Assembly: GCA_039805565.1 (NCBI GenBank)
Contig: JBDLTZ010000106.1
Span: forward strand, 62,001-126,000
Length of the DNA stretch: 64,000 nucleotides
Source: CALJIC01 sp039805565
GTDB taxonomy: Bacteria; Chloroflexota; Chloroflexia; Chloroflexales; Roseiflexaceae
Reading direction: 5' to 3'
The position numbers and the translations under genes are program-made. Shown one piece after another: positions 44,651 through 52,902 of this stretch (its first letter is position 1; each line of letters begins with the position of its first letter). Under the pieces are notes generated by a model. That model saw only the letters and a list, made by a program, of their open reading frames with translations. It made no database searches and was not told where the DNA came from.

Positions 44651-47404
44651 ATGGACGACCAGCACAACAGACAGCCCTCGGCGACGCGGCGACTGGCCGA
44701 GGAGGCCGGGTGGCGGGCCGGCAAGCATCTCGCGAAGGGCGCCCTGGCGGCTAAGGGCGGCGCCCTCGCCGTCGCAGCGGGGGTCACCGCCCTCGCCGTG
44801 CTGGCTCTCGTCCTTGCGTGCGGCATGACGGGCGCGGCGTTCCAGAGCTCCACGACCGTGTGGCCCGTGCCCAGCTCCACAGACGTCACAGGTGCTCACC
44901 GCTCAACCGGCTGGAGCATCACGAGCGGCTTCGGCTGGCGCGACGACCCGCGGGCCCCAGGCACGATCCAGTTCCACGACGGCGTCGACCTGGCAGGCCC
45001 GGCGCTCTGCCACGGCTGCCCGGTGGCGGCGATGTTCGACGCGACGGTGGCCTACGTCGGCTGGGACGTACCCGACGCCGCCGATCCCGACGCGGCTGCC
45101 GGCGGGCAGATCGTGAAGATCGAGAGCGGCGAGGAGGACTTCGAGGTGCTCTACGCCCACCTCGAGCCGTACCGGCTGCACGTGCAGCTCCAAGGCCGCA
45201 TCGAGGACCGCCACGGGCGCTACGACGACGAGCGCGAGTACCGGCCGGTCGGGAGGGGCGAGCTCGTGCCCGACATGGCCGACGGGGAGATCAGCATGTG
45301 GTGCGACACCATGCCCGGCTTCGTCGCGCGGCGCACTGGCCCCGGCACAGTGACGTTCTCGTACGACCGTCCGGCAAACTGCCGAACGACGGTGACGTGG
45401 GGGCGGCGGGGCGACGACTGGGAGGGCTGGATCCCCGACGACCCCCCCGCGCGCGACGGGCAGGCCGCCGAGCTATCGTGGAGCACTCCGCTCGACACGG
45501 GGCGTTCGGCAGGGGATGTGGCGCTGCGCTTCCGGGCGCACCTGGTGCCGCCCCCGCCCCCGCCCACCGCGACACCGCCGGTGAGCGGGACGGTCCCGCT
45601 GGAGCCGTCGGCTGAGCCAGAGCCGGCCGCCCCTAGCGCGAAAGCCCGCGGCTATCGCTCCGATGACCAGCGCTCGGCACTGCCGCGCTGCGACGCGCTG
45701 CCGGGCGGCGGCTCGCGATGCACCTGGGCGCTCGCGGCGATCCCTGAAGCCGAGCCGGCCGGCGCGCTCAGCGGGGACGGCAGAGGCGCGGTGGGGCCTC
45801 TCGCGCCATCGCATCGCCAGGACACCGCCCCGCCCGAGACGCCGGATACGGCAACACCGGTTCCGGCCGCGCCCGCGCCCGACCTGGTGGTCTCCGCCCC
45901 CTCGCGCGAGCAGGCCGTCGGCCAGGTGTTCACCATCGTGGCCTCAGTGTTCAGCGAGGCAGACGAGCCCAACTCCGTCGCCGTGCGCGCAGCGCTCGAC
46001 CCGCTGCTCGAGCTGCTCGATGCCTCAGCGGCCGGGGGCGCGTGTACTGTGGCCGGTGCGAGCGCGGAGTGCAGCGTGCGGGCCGGAGAGCGAGCGCCCG
46101 CGACCGTGACGATCACCGCGCGCGCCCGGCCTGGGGCGCCGGCGGGCACGCGCCTCACGGCGACTATCACGGCCGAGGCGGAGGGAGTGACGGTGGAGCG
46201 CACGGCGATCATCGGGCTCTCCAGCGTGGTGATGGCGCCCGGCCCGTGGCCGCCGCCGACCGCTACGCCAGCCCCGCCGACGCCCACCATCCCGGGCGGC
46301 GCGGGCCACCCCGAGCCGACTGCCGCGCCCGCGCCCCTCCCTACGACGGCGCCCTGCATGAGCGCCGTGGCCGCCGCGCTCACCAGACAGGGCGCGCGCT
46401 ACAGCCAGGGCGGCATCCTCCCCGGCGACCCTCTGGGGGACGACGGGCGGCCCCTGCCGCGCACCGGGCCGCACTCGTTCGACTGCTCCGGGCTGGTGTG
46501 GTGGGCCTACGCGCGGGCCGGGGTGCCCGTAGGGGCGACGACGACGCAGCAGCTGGACGACGGTGTCCGCATCCCGTGCGCCCTGGCAGACCTGCGCGGC
46601 GAGCAGACCCGCTGCTGGGCGCCGGGCGACCTCGTGTTCCTGCGCTACCCCGGTGGCCAGCACGTCGCGATCTACGCGGGGCGCGGCCTGTTCATGGACT
46701 GCTTCAACCACCGCGTCGGCTGCGTGCTGCACGACATCTCACACGACCCGTTCTACCAGGCGCACTTCCTCGAGGCGCGCCGCATCGTGAGCGGCTGCGA
46801 GGGCATGGCGATCGACCCCGGCCTCCCGACGACTCCGCCGCTTGACGGGGGCCCGCAGGGCGACGTAGCGGGGGCGTGCCTGCCGGGACTGCCTTCGTTC
46901 GCGAGCCCTGTGGAGACCTTGGCAGGCTGCGGCCCGCCGCTGCGCCTCGGCGACCGGGTGTTCCAGCTCGACAGCGTCGTCGGCCACGTGGGCGTGACCG
47001 GCTCGACGACCGGGCCACACCTGCACCTCGGGCTGCGGGCGCGCGCGTACGACGGCGACTACCACCAGGCCAACATCTGCGCGCCGGAGTGGCTCCGCGG
47101 CCGCGCCGCCCCGCCCGGCGCGAGCTGCTGGACCGAGATGGCCGACCCGCTCGACTTCCTGCCGCGCGCGCTGGGAAGGGAGACCACGGGCGGGGGCACG
47201 CCGGTGCCGGAGGGCGCCCCCTACCAGCTCCCGCCCCCTGGCGCCTCCGGCGCCCTGGTGCTCACCCCCGCGCCCGACGCGACACCGGTGGGGCAGTACT
47301 GGTCACCCCACGCCGACGGCGGGAGCTACGGCGGCGGCTCGGCGGCCGCCTGGCTGCGGGGCGCGATCTGCGCCGCCTGGAAGGAGCTGCCAGGGTGTAA
47401 GTAA
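44651..47404 (+). CDS. Wall hydrolase with NlpC/P60 domain inserted in a split M23 domain
   Basis: A 917-residue membrane-anchored protein (helix ALAVAAGVTALAVLALVLAC, about 37-58). The first half of an M23 domain (about 88-180) has SGFGWRDDPRAPG, FHDGVDLAG near 107 and VLYAHLEPY near 168. The essential HLH motif appears only near residue 790 (GHVGVTGSTTGPHLHLGLRA), followed by MADPLDFLP. In between are Pro-rich linkers, a DUF11-like module (DLVVSAPSREQAVGQVFTIV, about 415-520) and an NlpC/P60 domain (FDCSGLVWWAYARAG, PGGQHVAIYAG, about 570-720). This could be the VirB1-like lytic enzyme opening peptidoglycan for the channel. ATG 44651 follows a GGAGCGACAG stretch. Confidence 0.8.
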   Translation: MDDQHNRQPSATRRLAEEAGWRAGKHLAKGALAAKGGALAVAAGVTALAVLALVLACGMTGAAFQSSTTVWPVPSSTDVTGAHRSTGWSITSGFGWRDDPRAPGTIQFHDGVDLAGPALCHGCPVAAMFDATVAYVGWDVPDAADPDAAAGGQIVKIESGEEDFEVLYAHLEPYRLHVQLQGRIEDRHGRYDDEREYRPVGRGELVPDMADGEISMWCDTMPGFVARRTGPGTVTFSYDRPANCRTTVTWGRRGDDWEGWIPDDPPARDGQAAELSWSTPLDTGRSAGDVALRFRAHLVPPPPPPTATPPVSGTVPLEPSAEPEPAAPSAKARGYRSDDQRSALPRCDALPGGGSRCTWALAAIPEAEPAGALSGDGRGAVGPLAPSHRQDTAPPETPDTATPVPAAPAPDLVVSAPSREQAVGQVFTIVASVFSEADEPNSVAVRAALDPLLELLDASAAGGACTVAGASAECSVRAGERAPATVTITARARPGAPAGTRLTATITAEAEGVTVERTAIIGLSSVVMAPGPWPPPTATPAPPTPTIPGGAGHPEPTAAPAPLPTTAPCMSAVAAALTRQGARYSQGGILPGDPLGDDGRPLPRTGPHSFDCSGLVWWAYARAGVPVGATTTQQLDDGVRIPCALADLRGEQTRCWAPGDLVFLRYPGGQHVAIYAGRGLFMDCFNHRVGCVLHDISHDPFYQAHFLEARRIVSGCEGMAIDPGLPTTPPLDGGPQGDVAGACLPGLPSFASPVETLAGCGPPLRLGDRVFQLDSVVGHVGVTGSTTGPHLHLGLRARAYDGDYHQANICAPEWLRGRAAPPGASCWTEMADPLDFLPRALGRETTGGGTPVPEGAPYQLPPPGASGALVLTPAPDATPVGQYWSPHADGGSYGGGSAAAWLRGAICAAWKELPGCK

Positions 47405-47467
47405 CGCTCCCCGCCCACCTGTTCGCCCGACGTTCGCACACGACGACCTACTCAGGAGAACACCTCG

Positions 47468-47755
47468 ATGCCCACGCTCACGTTCTTTCTCGGCGCCCTG
47501 CTGTCCCACGCGCTTCCCACCGCCAGCGTGCTGCCCTCGATGGACACCTTCTTCGGCGAGATCCTGGCCTGGCTGATCGGCGTTATCACCGTCGGCGGCG
47601 GCCTCTTCCTGATGATCGACATGGCGAAGCACCTCTTCTCCACCCCGCGCGACCTGCGCGCCGCGGGGATCGACCTGGCCGTGTTCGCCGTCCTGCTCGC
47701 CATCGCAAAGCAGGCGCCGGCCATCGCTACGGCCGCCGCCGGCCTGATCCCGTAG
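47468..47755 (+). CDS. VirB2/TrbC-like small membrane protein (candidate pilin)
   Basis: A 95-residue hydrophobic protein. It has a signal-like N-terminus (LTFFLGALLSHALP) and two more helices (ILAWLIGVITVGGGLFLMID and LAVFAVLLAIAKQAPAIAT) split by a short basic loop (KHLFSTPRDLR). Size and helix layout fit VirB2/TrbC pilins or similar small T4SS subunits. It lies directly before the VirB3/PrgI-like and VirB4-like genes, the usual VirB2-B3-B4 order. Start: ATG 47468 after AGGAGAA. Confidence 0.6.
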   Translation: MPTLTFFLGALLSHALPTASVLPSMDTFFGEILAWLIGVITVGGGLFLMIDMAKHLFSTPRDLRAAGIDLAVFAVLLAIAKQAPAIATAAAGLIP

Positions 47756-47760
47756 CCGCG

Positions 47761-48126
47761 ATGAACGACTTTCTCTCAGCCCCGGTGCCGCGCAACTTGC
47801 GCGTGCGCGCCTCGCTCCAGGTGGCGAGCACCCGCCTGCCGGCGCGGTCGTTCGTACTCCTGATGGCGCTCGTGCTGGTGGGCGGGCTCGCGGTGGCGCG
47901 CGGCGCAGACCTCACGACCACCGCTCAGTCGCTCGGCGCAGTCGCCGCAGTCTCTATCACAGCGCTCGAGGGGCGCTGGTGGGGCTACAGCACCTGGGCG
48001 CTCGCGTGGATGGCCGCAGCACACCTCGCCCGGCCCGGGCAGCTCGAGCTCGGCCCGCAGGAGATCGCCCTGCCGCCGGAGGCCCCCTCCGCGCCCGTAT
48101 CCCGCCGCCCGCGCTGGCACGCGTGA
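47761..48126 (+). CDS. VirB3/PrgI-like small membrane protein
   Basis: A 121-residue protein starting five bases after the previous stop. A short basic N-terminus (VPRNLRVRASLQVAS) precedes two helices close together (SFVLLMALVLVGGLAVARG and LGAVAAVSITALEG...TWALAWMAAAHLA). A cytoplasmic Pro-rich tail follows. The layout matches VirB3/PrgI/TcpE-type proteins, which sit between the pilin and the VirB4 ATPase. Identification is by topology and gene order only. Confidence 0.55.
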   Translation: MNDFLSAPVPRNLRVRASLQVASTRLPARSFVLLMALVLVGGLAVARGADLTTTAQSLGAVAAVSITALEGRWWGYSTWALAWMAAAHLARPGQLELGPQEIALPPEAPSAPVSRRPRWHA

Positions 48127-48143
48127 CGAGGAGACACGACACG

Positions 48144-48842
48144 ATGGATGAGCTACGTTCCCTGTTCGCCGTCCGCATCGTGCGGGGCGCGCTGCTCCGC
48201 GCTGATGGCTCCGCAGTGGGGCTGGTGTGCGGCGGGGCGCCCGCGTGGGAGCTGGTGTCGCGCGGCGCCCGCTCGAACGCCGGCGAGGACTACCACCGGC
48301 TGCTGCTGGCGCTCGACGGCCCGCTCGACATCTACCTGTTCGACCAGCCGCACGATGTCGTGGGCGAGATGGCGCTGCTGCTCGAGCGCCAGGCCCGCGC
48401 GCTCGACGAGGGGCGCGACGAGCACGCGGCGGTGCTCGGCGACATCTGCGGCTACCTCGCGGACCTCGCGCACCACAGCGGCGGCCGCGCCAAGCAGATC
48501 GTCTGGGCGGTCACCTCAGGCGATGGGGCGCAGGCTGGTGAGGGTGCGCTGGACCTCGCGGGGATGCTGCGCGGCCGTAGCCCCGCCAGAGCGGGCGAGA
48601 CTCACGCCGCTGGAGGTCGATCCTCGCTCGCCCAGGCCGTGGAGCGGGCGCGCCGCCTGGCCGACGCGCTCGAGGCGCTCGGCGGCACGCCCGGCCCCCG
48701 CCTGATGGAGCCCGAGGAGGTCGCCTCGCTGCTCTACCGGCACGCGGACCCGGTGCGCGCCCAGCGCTACCCGCTCGCCGGCTCGCTGCTGGAGCGCGTG
48801 CGGCGTGTGGTGACGACGGCCGGCGAGAGGAGCGGCGCATGA
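48144..48842 (+). CDS. VirB4 N-terminal-domain-like protein (separate gene)
   Basis: A 232-residue soluble protein. Its first 110 residues read like the N-terminal domain of VirB4/TraE ATPases (IVRGALLRADGSAVGLVCGG, then AGEDYHRLLLALDGPLDIYL). The rest is helical (AQAVERARRLADALEALGG). VirB4 is normally one gene. Here this part appears separated from the motor part, which starts four bases before this stop codon (ATGA overlap). The pair probably works as one VirB4. Start: ATG 48144 with GAGGAG upstream. Confidence 0.55.
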   Translation: MDELRSLFAVRIVRGALLRADGSAVGLVCGGAPAWELVSRGARSNAGEDYHRLLLALDGPLDIYLFDQPHDVVGEMALLLERQARALDEGRDEHAAVLGDICGYLADLAHHSGGRAKQIVWAVTSGDGAQAGEGALDLAGMLRGRSPARAGETHAAGGRSSLAQAVERARRLADALEALGGTPGPRLMEPEEVASLLYRHADPVRAQRYPLAGSLLERVRRVVTTAGERSGA

Positions 48843-50725
48843 GCCTGCGAGACGCCCTTGGCAAGCCGGTGATCGAGCGGCGCGGGACACCGCCTGCCCC
48901 TGGTCAGCGCGTACGCTCCGGGGCCACCGGCGTGGCCGACGCCCTCGCTCCAGACGGCGTGGACCGGCGCGGGCACGGCGCGCTGCGCGTCGGGGACTCG
49001 CACCTGACGACGCTGCACGTGCGCGGCTTTCCGCCTGCCCTCGCCCTGGCCTGGCTCAGCGACCCGTCGCTGGGCCTCGACGCGCCGGGCATCACCGTGC
49101 ATCAGCGGGTCGAGCCGGTCCCCGACGCGCTCGCGCGGCGGGTGCTAGCGGGGAGCGAGGAGGCCGGGCTGGGGACGCTGGCGGGCGACGCGCATGCGGG
49201 CGTCAGCGTGGACGTGGACGCGCAGCAGGGCATGGAGGCCGCCGCACAGCTGCGGCGCGACCTCGCGGCCGGCGCGGATCGCCTCTACCGACACAGCATC
49301 GCCATTACGATCGCGGCGGCCAGCGTCGAGGAGCTGCGCGAGCGCGTGGACGCCGTGCGGCTGGCCGCCGCGCAGCACGGGGTCGCGCTCGGCGCACCGC
49401 CGTTCCGCCAGTGGGAGGGGTATGTCGGGTCGCTGCCCCTCGGCCGCGAGGAGCTCCGCCTGCCCCACGACAGCAGCGGGCGGGCGGTGGCGATGGGCAT
49501 GCCCGTGGCGGCGCCCGGGCTCACCCGGCGCGGCGGCCTCCCGCTCGTCTGGGGCGAGCACCCGCAGACCGGCCGGCCGGTGGTCTGGGACCGCTGGCAG
49601 GCCACGAACCCGCACGCCCTCGTGATCGCCGAGTCCGGCAGCGGCAAGACCTACGCGGTCAGCGGGCTCCTGGCCCAGGAGCTGGCCCTGGGCGACGACG
49701 CGCTGCTCATCCTGGACCCAAAGTTCCAGGAGTACCGCGGGCTCGTCGGCGCGATGGGCGGCGCCTACATCTCGCTCTCGCGGCGCGCCGGCTACCACAT
49801 CAACCCGCTCGAGCTGCCGCGCCTGAGCCCCGAGCGCGCGCGGGCCGTGGCCGAGCTCGAGGAGGACCTGCTCGGCCAGCGCGTCGGCGTCGTCAAGGCG
49901 CTCGTCACGCGCGAGCTGCGCGCGATCGGCACACACCTCGACGCCGTCGGCATGGCGCTGGTGGAGCGCGCCATCCTCGAGTGCTACGACGCGCGCGGGG
50001 TCACGGCCGACCCGCAGACCTTCGGGCGCCCGATGCCGACCTTCGGCGACGTCCAGGCGCGCCTCGAGGCGCTCGGCGAGGCCGATCCCGGCGCCGCATC
50101 CCTGGCGCGCGCGATGTCCCTCTTCACGCGCGGCGCGATCGGCGACCTGTTCAACCACCCGTCCAACATCCCGACCGACAACCCGCTGCTGGCGATCGAC
50201 CTCTCGGCGCTGCTACGCGCCAGCGACGAGGTGCTCGAGCGGCTCATCCCGGTGGTGGTGATGGACTTCTTCGTGACCACGGCGGTGAACCGGCCCACCG
50301 GGCGCCGCAGCCACCTCGTGCTGGACGAGGCCCACGCCCTGCTGCACTCCGAGGCCGGCGCGCGCACCATGCAGACGATCTTCCGCATCGGCCGCTCGCT
50401 CCAGTTTAAGGCCACCGTCATCACCCAGAGCCTGGACGACCTCGATGGTGGCGAGCACACGCGCGTGCTGCTGGAGAACGCCCGCACCAAGCTGCTGCTC
50501 GGCCTCAACCGCGACTCGAACGCCGTGGCACGCGCCGCCGGTCTGCTCGGGCTGAACGAGGAGGAGGCGCGCTACCTCGCCGGCTGCCGCCTGGTGCGCG
50601 GCGTGGGCGCGAGCGCCCTGCTCCTGGCGGACGGCGAGCGCACGCCGCTGCTCATCCCCATGTGGCCCGAGACCATCCACCGCGTCGTCACCGGGCGCGA
50701 GCGCGACGGTCAGCCAAGACGCTAG
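48839..50725 (+). CDS. VirB4/TraE-like type IV secretion ATPase
   Basis: A 628-residue motor ATPase. Walker A is IAESGSGKTYAV (near 265-271), then LLILDPKFQEYRGLVGAMGG. Walker B is HLVLDEAHALLHSEAG (near 492-507), followed by FRIGRSLQFKATVITQSLDDL and KLLLGLNRDSNAV. These are the conserved steps of VirB4/TrbE/TraC ATPases, the universal energy unit of type IV secretion. The N-terminal part (1-200) lacks the usual first VirB4 domain, which the preceding gene seems to supply. Confidence 0.88.
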   Translation: MSLRDALGKPVIERRGTPPAPGQRVRSGATGVADALAPDGVDRRGHGALRVGDSHLTTLHVRGFPPALALAWLSDPSLGLDAPGITVHQRVEPVPDALARRVLAGSEEAGLGTLAGDAHAGVSVDVDAQQGMEAAAQLRRDLAAGADRLYRHSIAITIAAASVEELRERVDAVRLAAAQHGVALGAPPFRQWEGYVGSLPLGREELRLPHDSSGRAVAMGMPVAAPGLTRRGGLPLVWGEHPQTGRPVVWDRWQATNPHALVIAESGSGKTYAVSGLLAQELALGDDALLILDPKFQEYRGLVGAMGGAYISLSRRAGYHINPLELPRLSPERARAVAELEEDLLGQRVGVVKALVTRELRAIGTHLDAVGMALVERAILECYDARGVTADPQTFGRPMPTFGDVQARLEALGEADPGAASLARAMSLFTRGAIGDLFNHPSNIPTDNPLLAIDLSALLRASDEVLERLIPVVVMDFFVTTAVNRPTGRRSHLVLDEAHALLHSEAGARTMQTIFRIGRSLQFKATVITQSLDDLDGGEHTRVLLENARTKLLLGLNRDSNAVARAAGLLGLNEEEARYLAGCRLVRGVGASALLLADGERTPLLIPMWPETIHRVVTGRERDGQPRR

Positions 50726-50771
50726 CCCGCTCGCCCGACATACGATCCCTACTTCACGACAGAGGCTTCAC

Positions 50772-51554
50772 ATGCGAAAACAACGCCGTACCAGCCCGCT
50801 CGCCCTGCCCGCCCGACTCATCGCCGTGCTGGCCCTCACGCTCACGATCGCCGCCTGTGGCGATCAGCCCAAGCCGGCAGGCTCCAGCCCGGCCACGGGC
50901 CTCGTCGCCGATACCATCCCGCCCGGCGAGATCCCCGCCGTCTGCGCGCAGGGCACGCACCCGCCGCTCGTGACGGTTCAGACGAATCTCACCCTGGCGC
51001 AGGACGCCGCCCTCCGAACCTGGCTCATATTCAACCAGACCGCAGGGCTCGATGGGCAGGGGCTGCTGCTGGAAGCCGACTTCCCCCGCCCCATGGCCCG
51101 GGGCCCGGACACCCAGCAGTACCGCGCGACGTTCGAGCTCGACGGCCACACCGTGGGCGCGGCTCTACCCTGGGTGTTCCCAAGCTCACCCACGACGTCC
51201 GTAAGCCACGGCCTGATGACTATTTCGAATGTGCGCGCCGGTGATGTGATGACGGAGGTGTTCGAGTATATCGCGCCGGACCCGTGCCTGAGCTACCGCG
51301 AGGTGGCTGTGACTGTGGAGAACACCGACGCCCAGACAAGGGGCATCCCGGGCTTGCCCTACGGTGTCGACCGCGCCGGGCGCGTGTACGAGGGCGAGTT
51401 CACCTCCGGCGACACGCTCAATCCTCGCGAGACGCGCGAGATCACACTGCGTTTTCCGGCCATCCTCGGCATGCTCGACCAGCCGGCGGCTCTCCTGTTC
51501 ATCCCGGACGGGAACAGTGATGAGGATTGGCTGCGCGTGGACTTCGGGGGCTAG
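50772..51554 (+). CDS. Putative lipoprotein of the T4SS cluster
   Basis: A 260-residue exported protein with a lipoprotein signal (LIAVLALTLTIAACG; lipobox Cys near residue 29). The mature part is beta-rich, with VTVQTNLTLAQDAALRTWLI and a RAGDVMTEVFEYIAPDPCL stretch. No domain was recognised. It follows VirB4 by 46 bases and precedes a membrane beta-propeller gene by three bases. It may be the surface-exposed part of the channel (a VirB7-like position), but this is inferred from order only. ATG 50772 with GAGG upstream. Confidence 0.65.
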   Translation: MRKQRRTSPLALPARLIAVLALTLTIAACGDQPKPAGSSPATGLVADTIPPGEIPAVCAQGTHPPLVTVQTNLTLAQDAALRTWLIFNQTAGLDGQGLLLEADFPRPMARGPDTQQYRATFELDGHTVGAALPWVFPSSPTTSVSHGLMTISNVRAGDVMTEVFEYIAPDPCLSYREVAVTVENTDAQTRGIPGLPYGVDRAGRVYEGEFTSGDTLNPRETREITLRFPAILGMLDQPAALLFIPDGNSDEDWLRVDFGG

Positions 51555-51557
51555 TCC

Positions 51558-52901
51558 GTGCTGAGCAGCTACCGCATCAACTGGGACGCGCTCCTGGCGC
51601 GCGTGGTCTACCGCTGGCACTGGCGGCTGGCGCTTGGCGCTGCGCTGGTGGCCACCGCCCTTGGGATCGCTACCGGCCTCATCCCGCCGGTGTGGCGCGG
51701 CGAGGCGGCGCTAGCGGTGGAGGCCCCGCCCGGGGCGACAGTCACCGCGGACGGAAGGCCGTGGCCTGCGCGGCTCTACGCCGGTCGCCACACAGTGATC
51801 GCCGCCCTGCCGGACGGACGCACCTCGTCAGCCGACGTGACGCTCGCGGCGGGCGAGACCCTCGCCCTGACCCTGCCGCCGGGGCTCCCGCCGCCGCTCG
51901 TGCGCCCGCTCCCTCCCGCAGCGCCCGGGACGCGTGTGGGGCTGGTCTGGTGGGCGGATGGGGCCTGGCGCGCCGCGAGCACACCTCTGGCAGCGCCCCT
52001 CGCGAGCGACGCGCGCGGTGCTCAGGCCACCCCTACGCCCGGCCCGAGCCAGACGGTCGCGTTCGGCGCGCGCGGCGCCGAGCGACTGAGCACGATCGAC
52101 GCCTACGCCGGCCTCGCGGATCAGCTGCACCAGGGCGAGCGGCTGCTCGAGGCGGTGTACCTGCCGTCCGACGACCGCTACGGCGACGGCGGCCTCGGGG
52201 TGGTCGAGGTACGCGGCTGGGACGCGCGGCCCGCCACCGTGCCGCTCTCGGGCGAGCTGTCGCTGGTGCGATTCGCCCCAGACGGCGCGGCGCTGCTCCT
52301 CGGCGAGCGCACGCCGGCCGGCGGCGAGCAGGTCAGTGTGGCGCGCCGCGGTGCGGCGCGGGCGCCGGTTGTCGCCGTGCCGGGCAGCGTGACGCGGATC
52401 TCGTGGAGCGACGACGGCACGGCGGCGGTGCTCCACAGCCGCGACGGCGACCGCCTCGCGCTGACGCTGGTGCGGCTGGGTCCCACGCTGGCCGCAGCGA
52501 CGATCGCCGAGGGCCAGGCCACCTTTGCCGGCGACCTCATGCCGCTCACCTGGCGCGCGGGCGAACTGCTCTGGGTCGCCCCAGACGCCGAGGGCCGGCC
52601 GAGGCTGTGGGCCGCACCGCTCCAGTCGCTCATCCCCGAGGACCGCGGCCCACTCGACGCCCGGGCGCTCGATGCTCTACCGGATGGCACACTGCGGGTG
52701 CTGGCGCTTCACGAGGGGCGGCTGGTCGTTGGGCGAGCGAGTAGCGAGCAGGCCGAGGGAATCGTACTAGTCGTCGAGGCGACGATCCCAGGTATGGCGC
52801 TCGCCGACGACCTGGCCGGCATATGGCACGCGGGTGAGCTCCTGGTCCAAAGTCAGGCCGGGGTGTGGCTGGTGACATTTCCCGAGAAGGGCGGAGGGTG
52901 A
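51558..52901 (+). CDS. Membrane protein with PEGA-like and beta-propeller domains
   Basis: A 447-residue protein with one N-terminal helix (LALGAALVATALGIATGLI). A PEGA-like strand-rich module (EAPPGATVTADGRPWPARLYAG...PDGRTSSADVTLAAGE) follows. The C-terminal part resembles a TolB/WD-like propeller: SLVRFAPDGAALLLGE, then RISWSDDGTAAVLHSRDGD and further repeats. It would sit outside the membrane and could bridge wall and machine. Start: GTG 51558. Nearby genes are separated by one to three bases, implying co-translation. Confidence 0.6.
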   Translation: MLSSYRINWDALLARVVYRWHWRLALGAALVATALGIATGLIPPVWRGEAALAVEAPPGATVTADGRPWPARLYAGRHTVIAALPDGRTSSADVTLAAGETLALTLPPGLPPPLVRPLPPAAPGTRVGLVWWADGAWRAASTPLAAPLASDARGAQATPTPGPSQTVAFGARGAERLSTIDAYAGLADQLHQGERLLEAVYLPSDDRYGDGGLGVVEVRGWDARPATVPLSGELSLVRFAPDGAALLLGERTPAGGEQVSVARRGAARAPVVAVPGSVTRISWSDDGTAAVLHSRDGDRLALTLVRLGPTLAAATIAEGQATFAGDLMPLTWRAGELLWVAPDAEGRPRLWAAPLQSLIPEDRGPLDARALDALPDGTLRVLALHEGRLVVGRASSEQAEGIVLVVEATIPGMALADDLAGIWHAGELLVQSQAGVWLVTFPEKGGG

Positions 52902-52902
52902 C

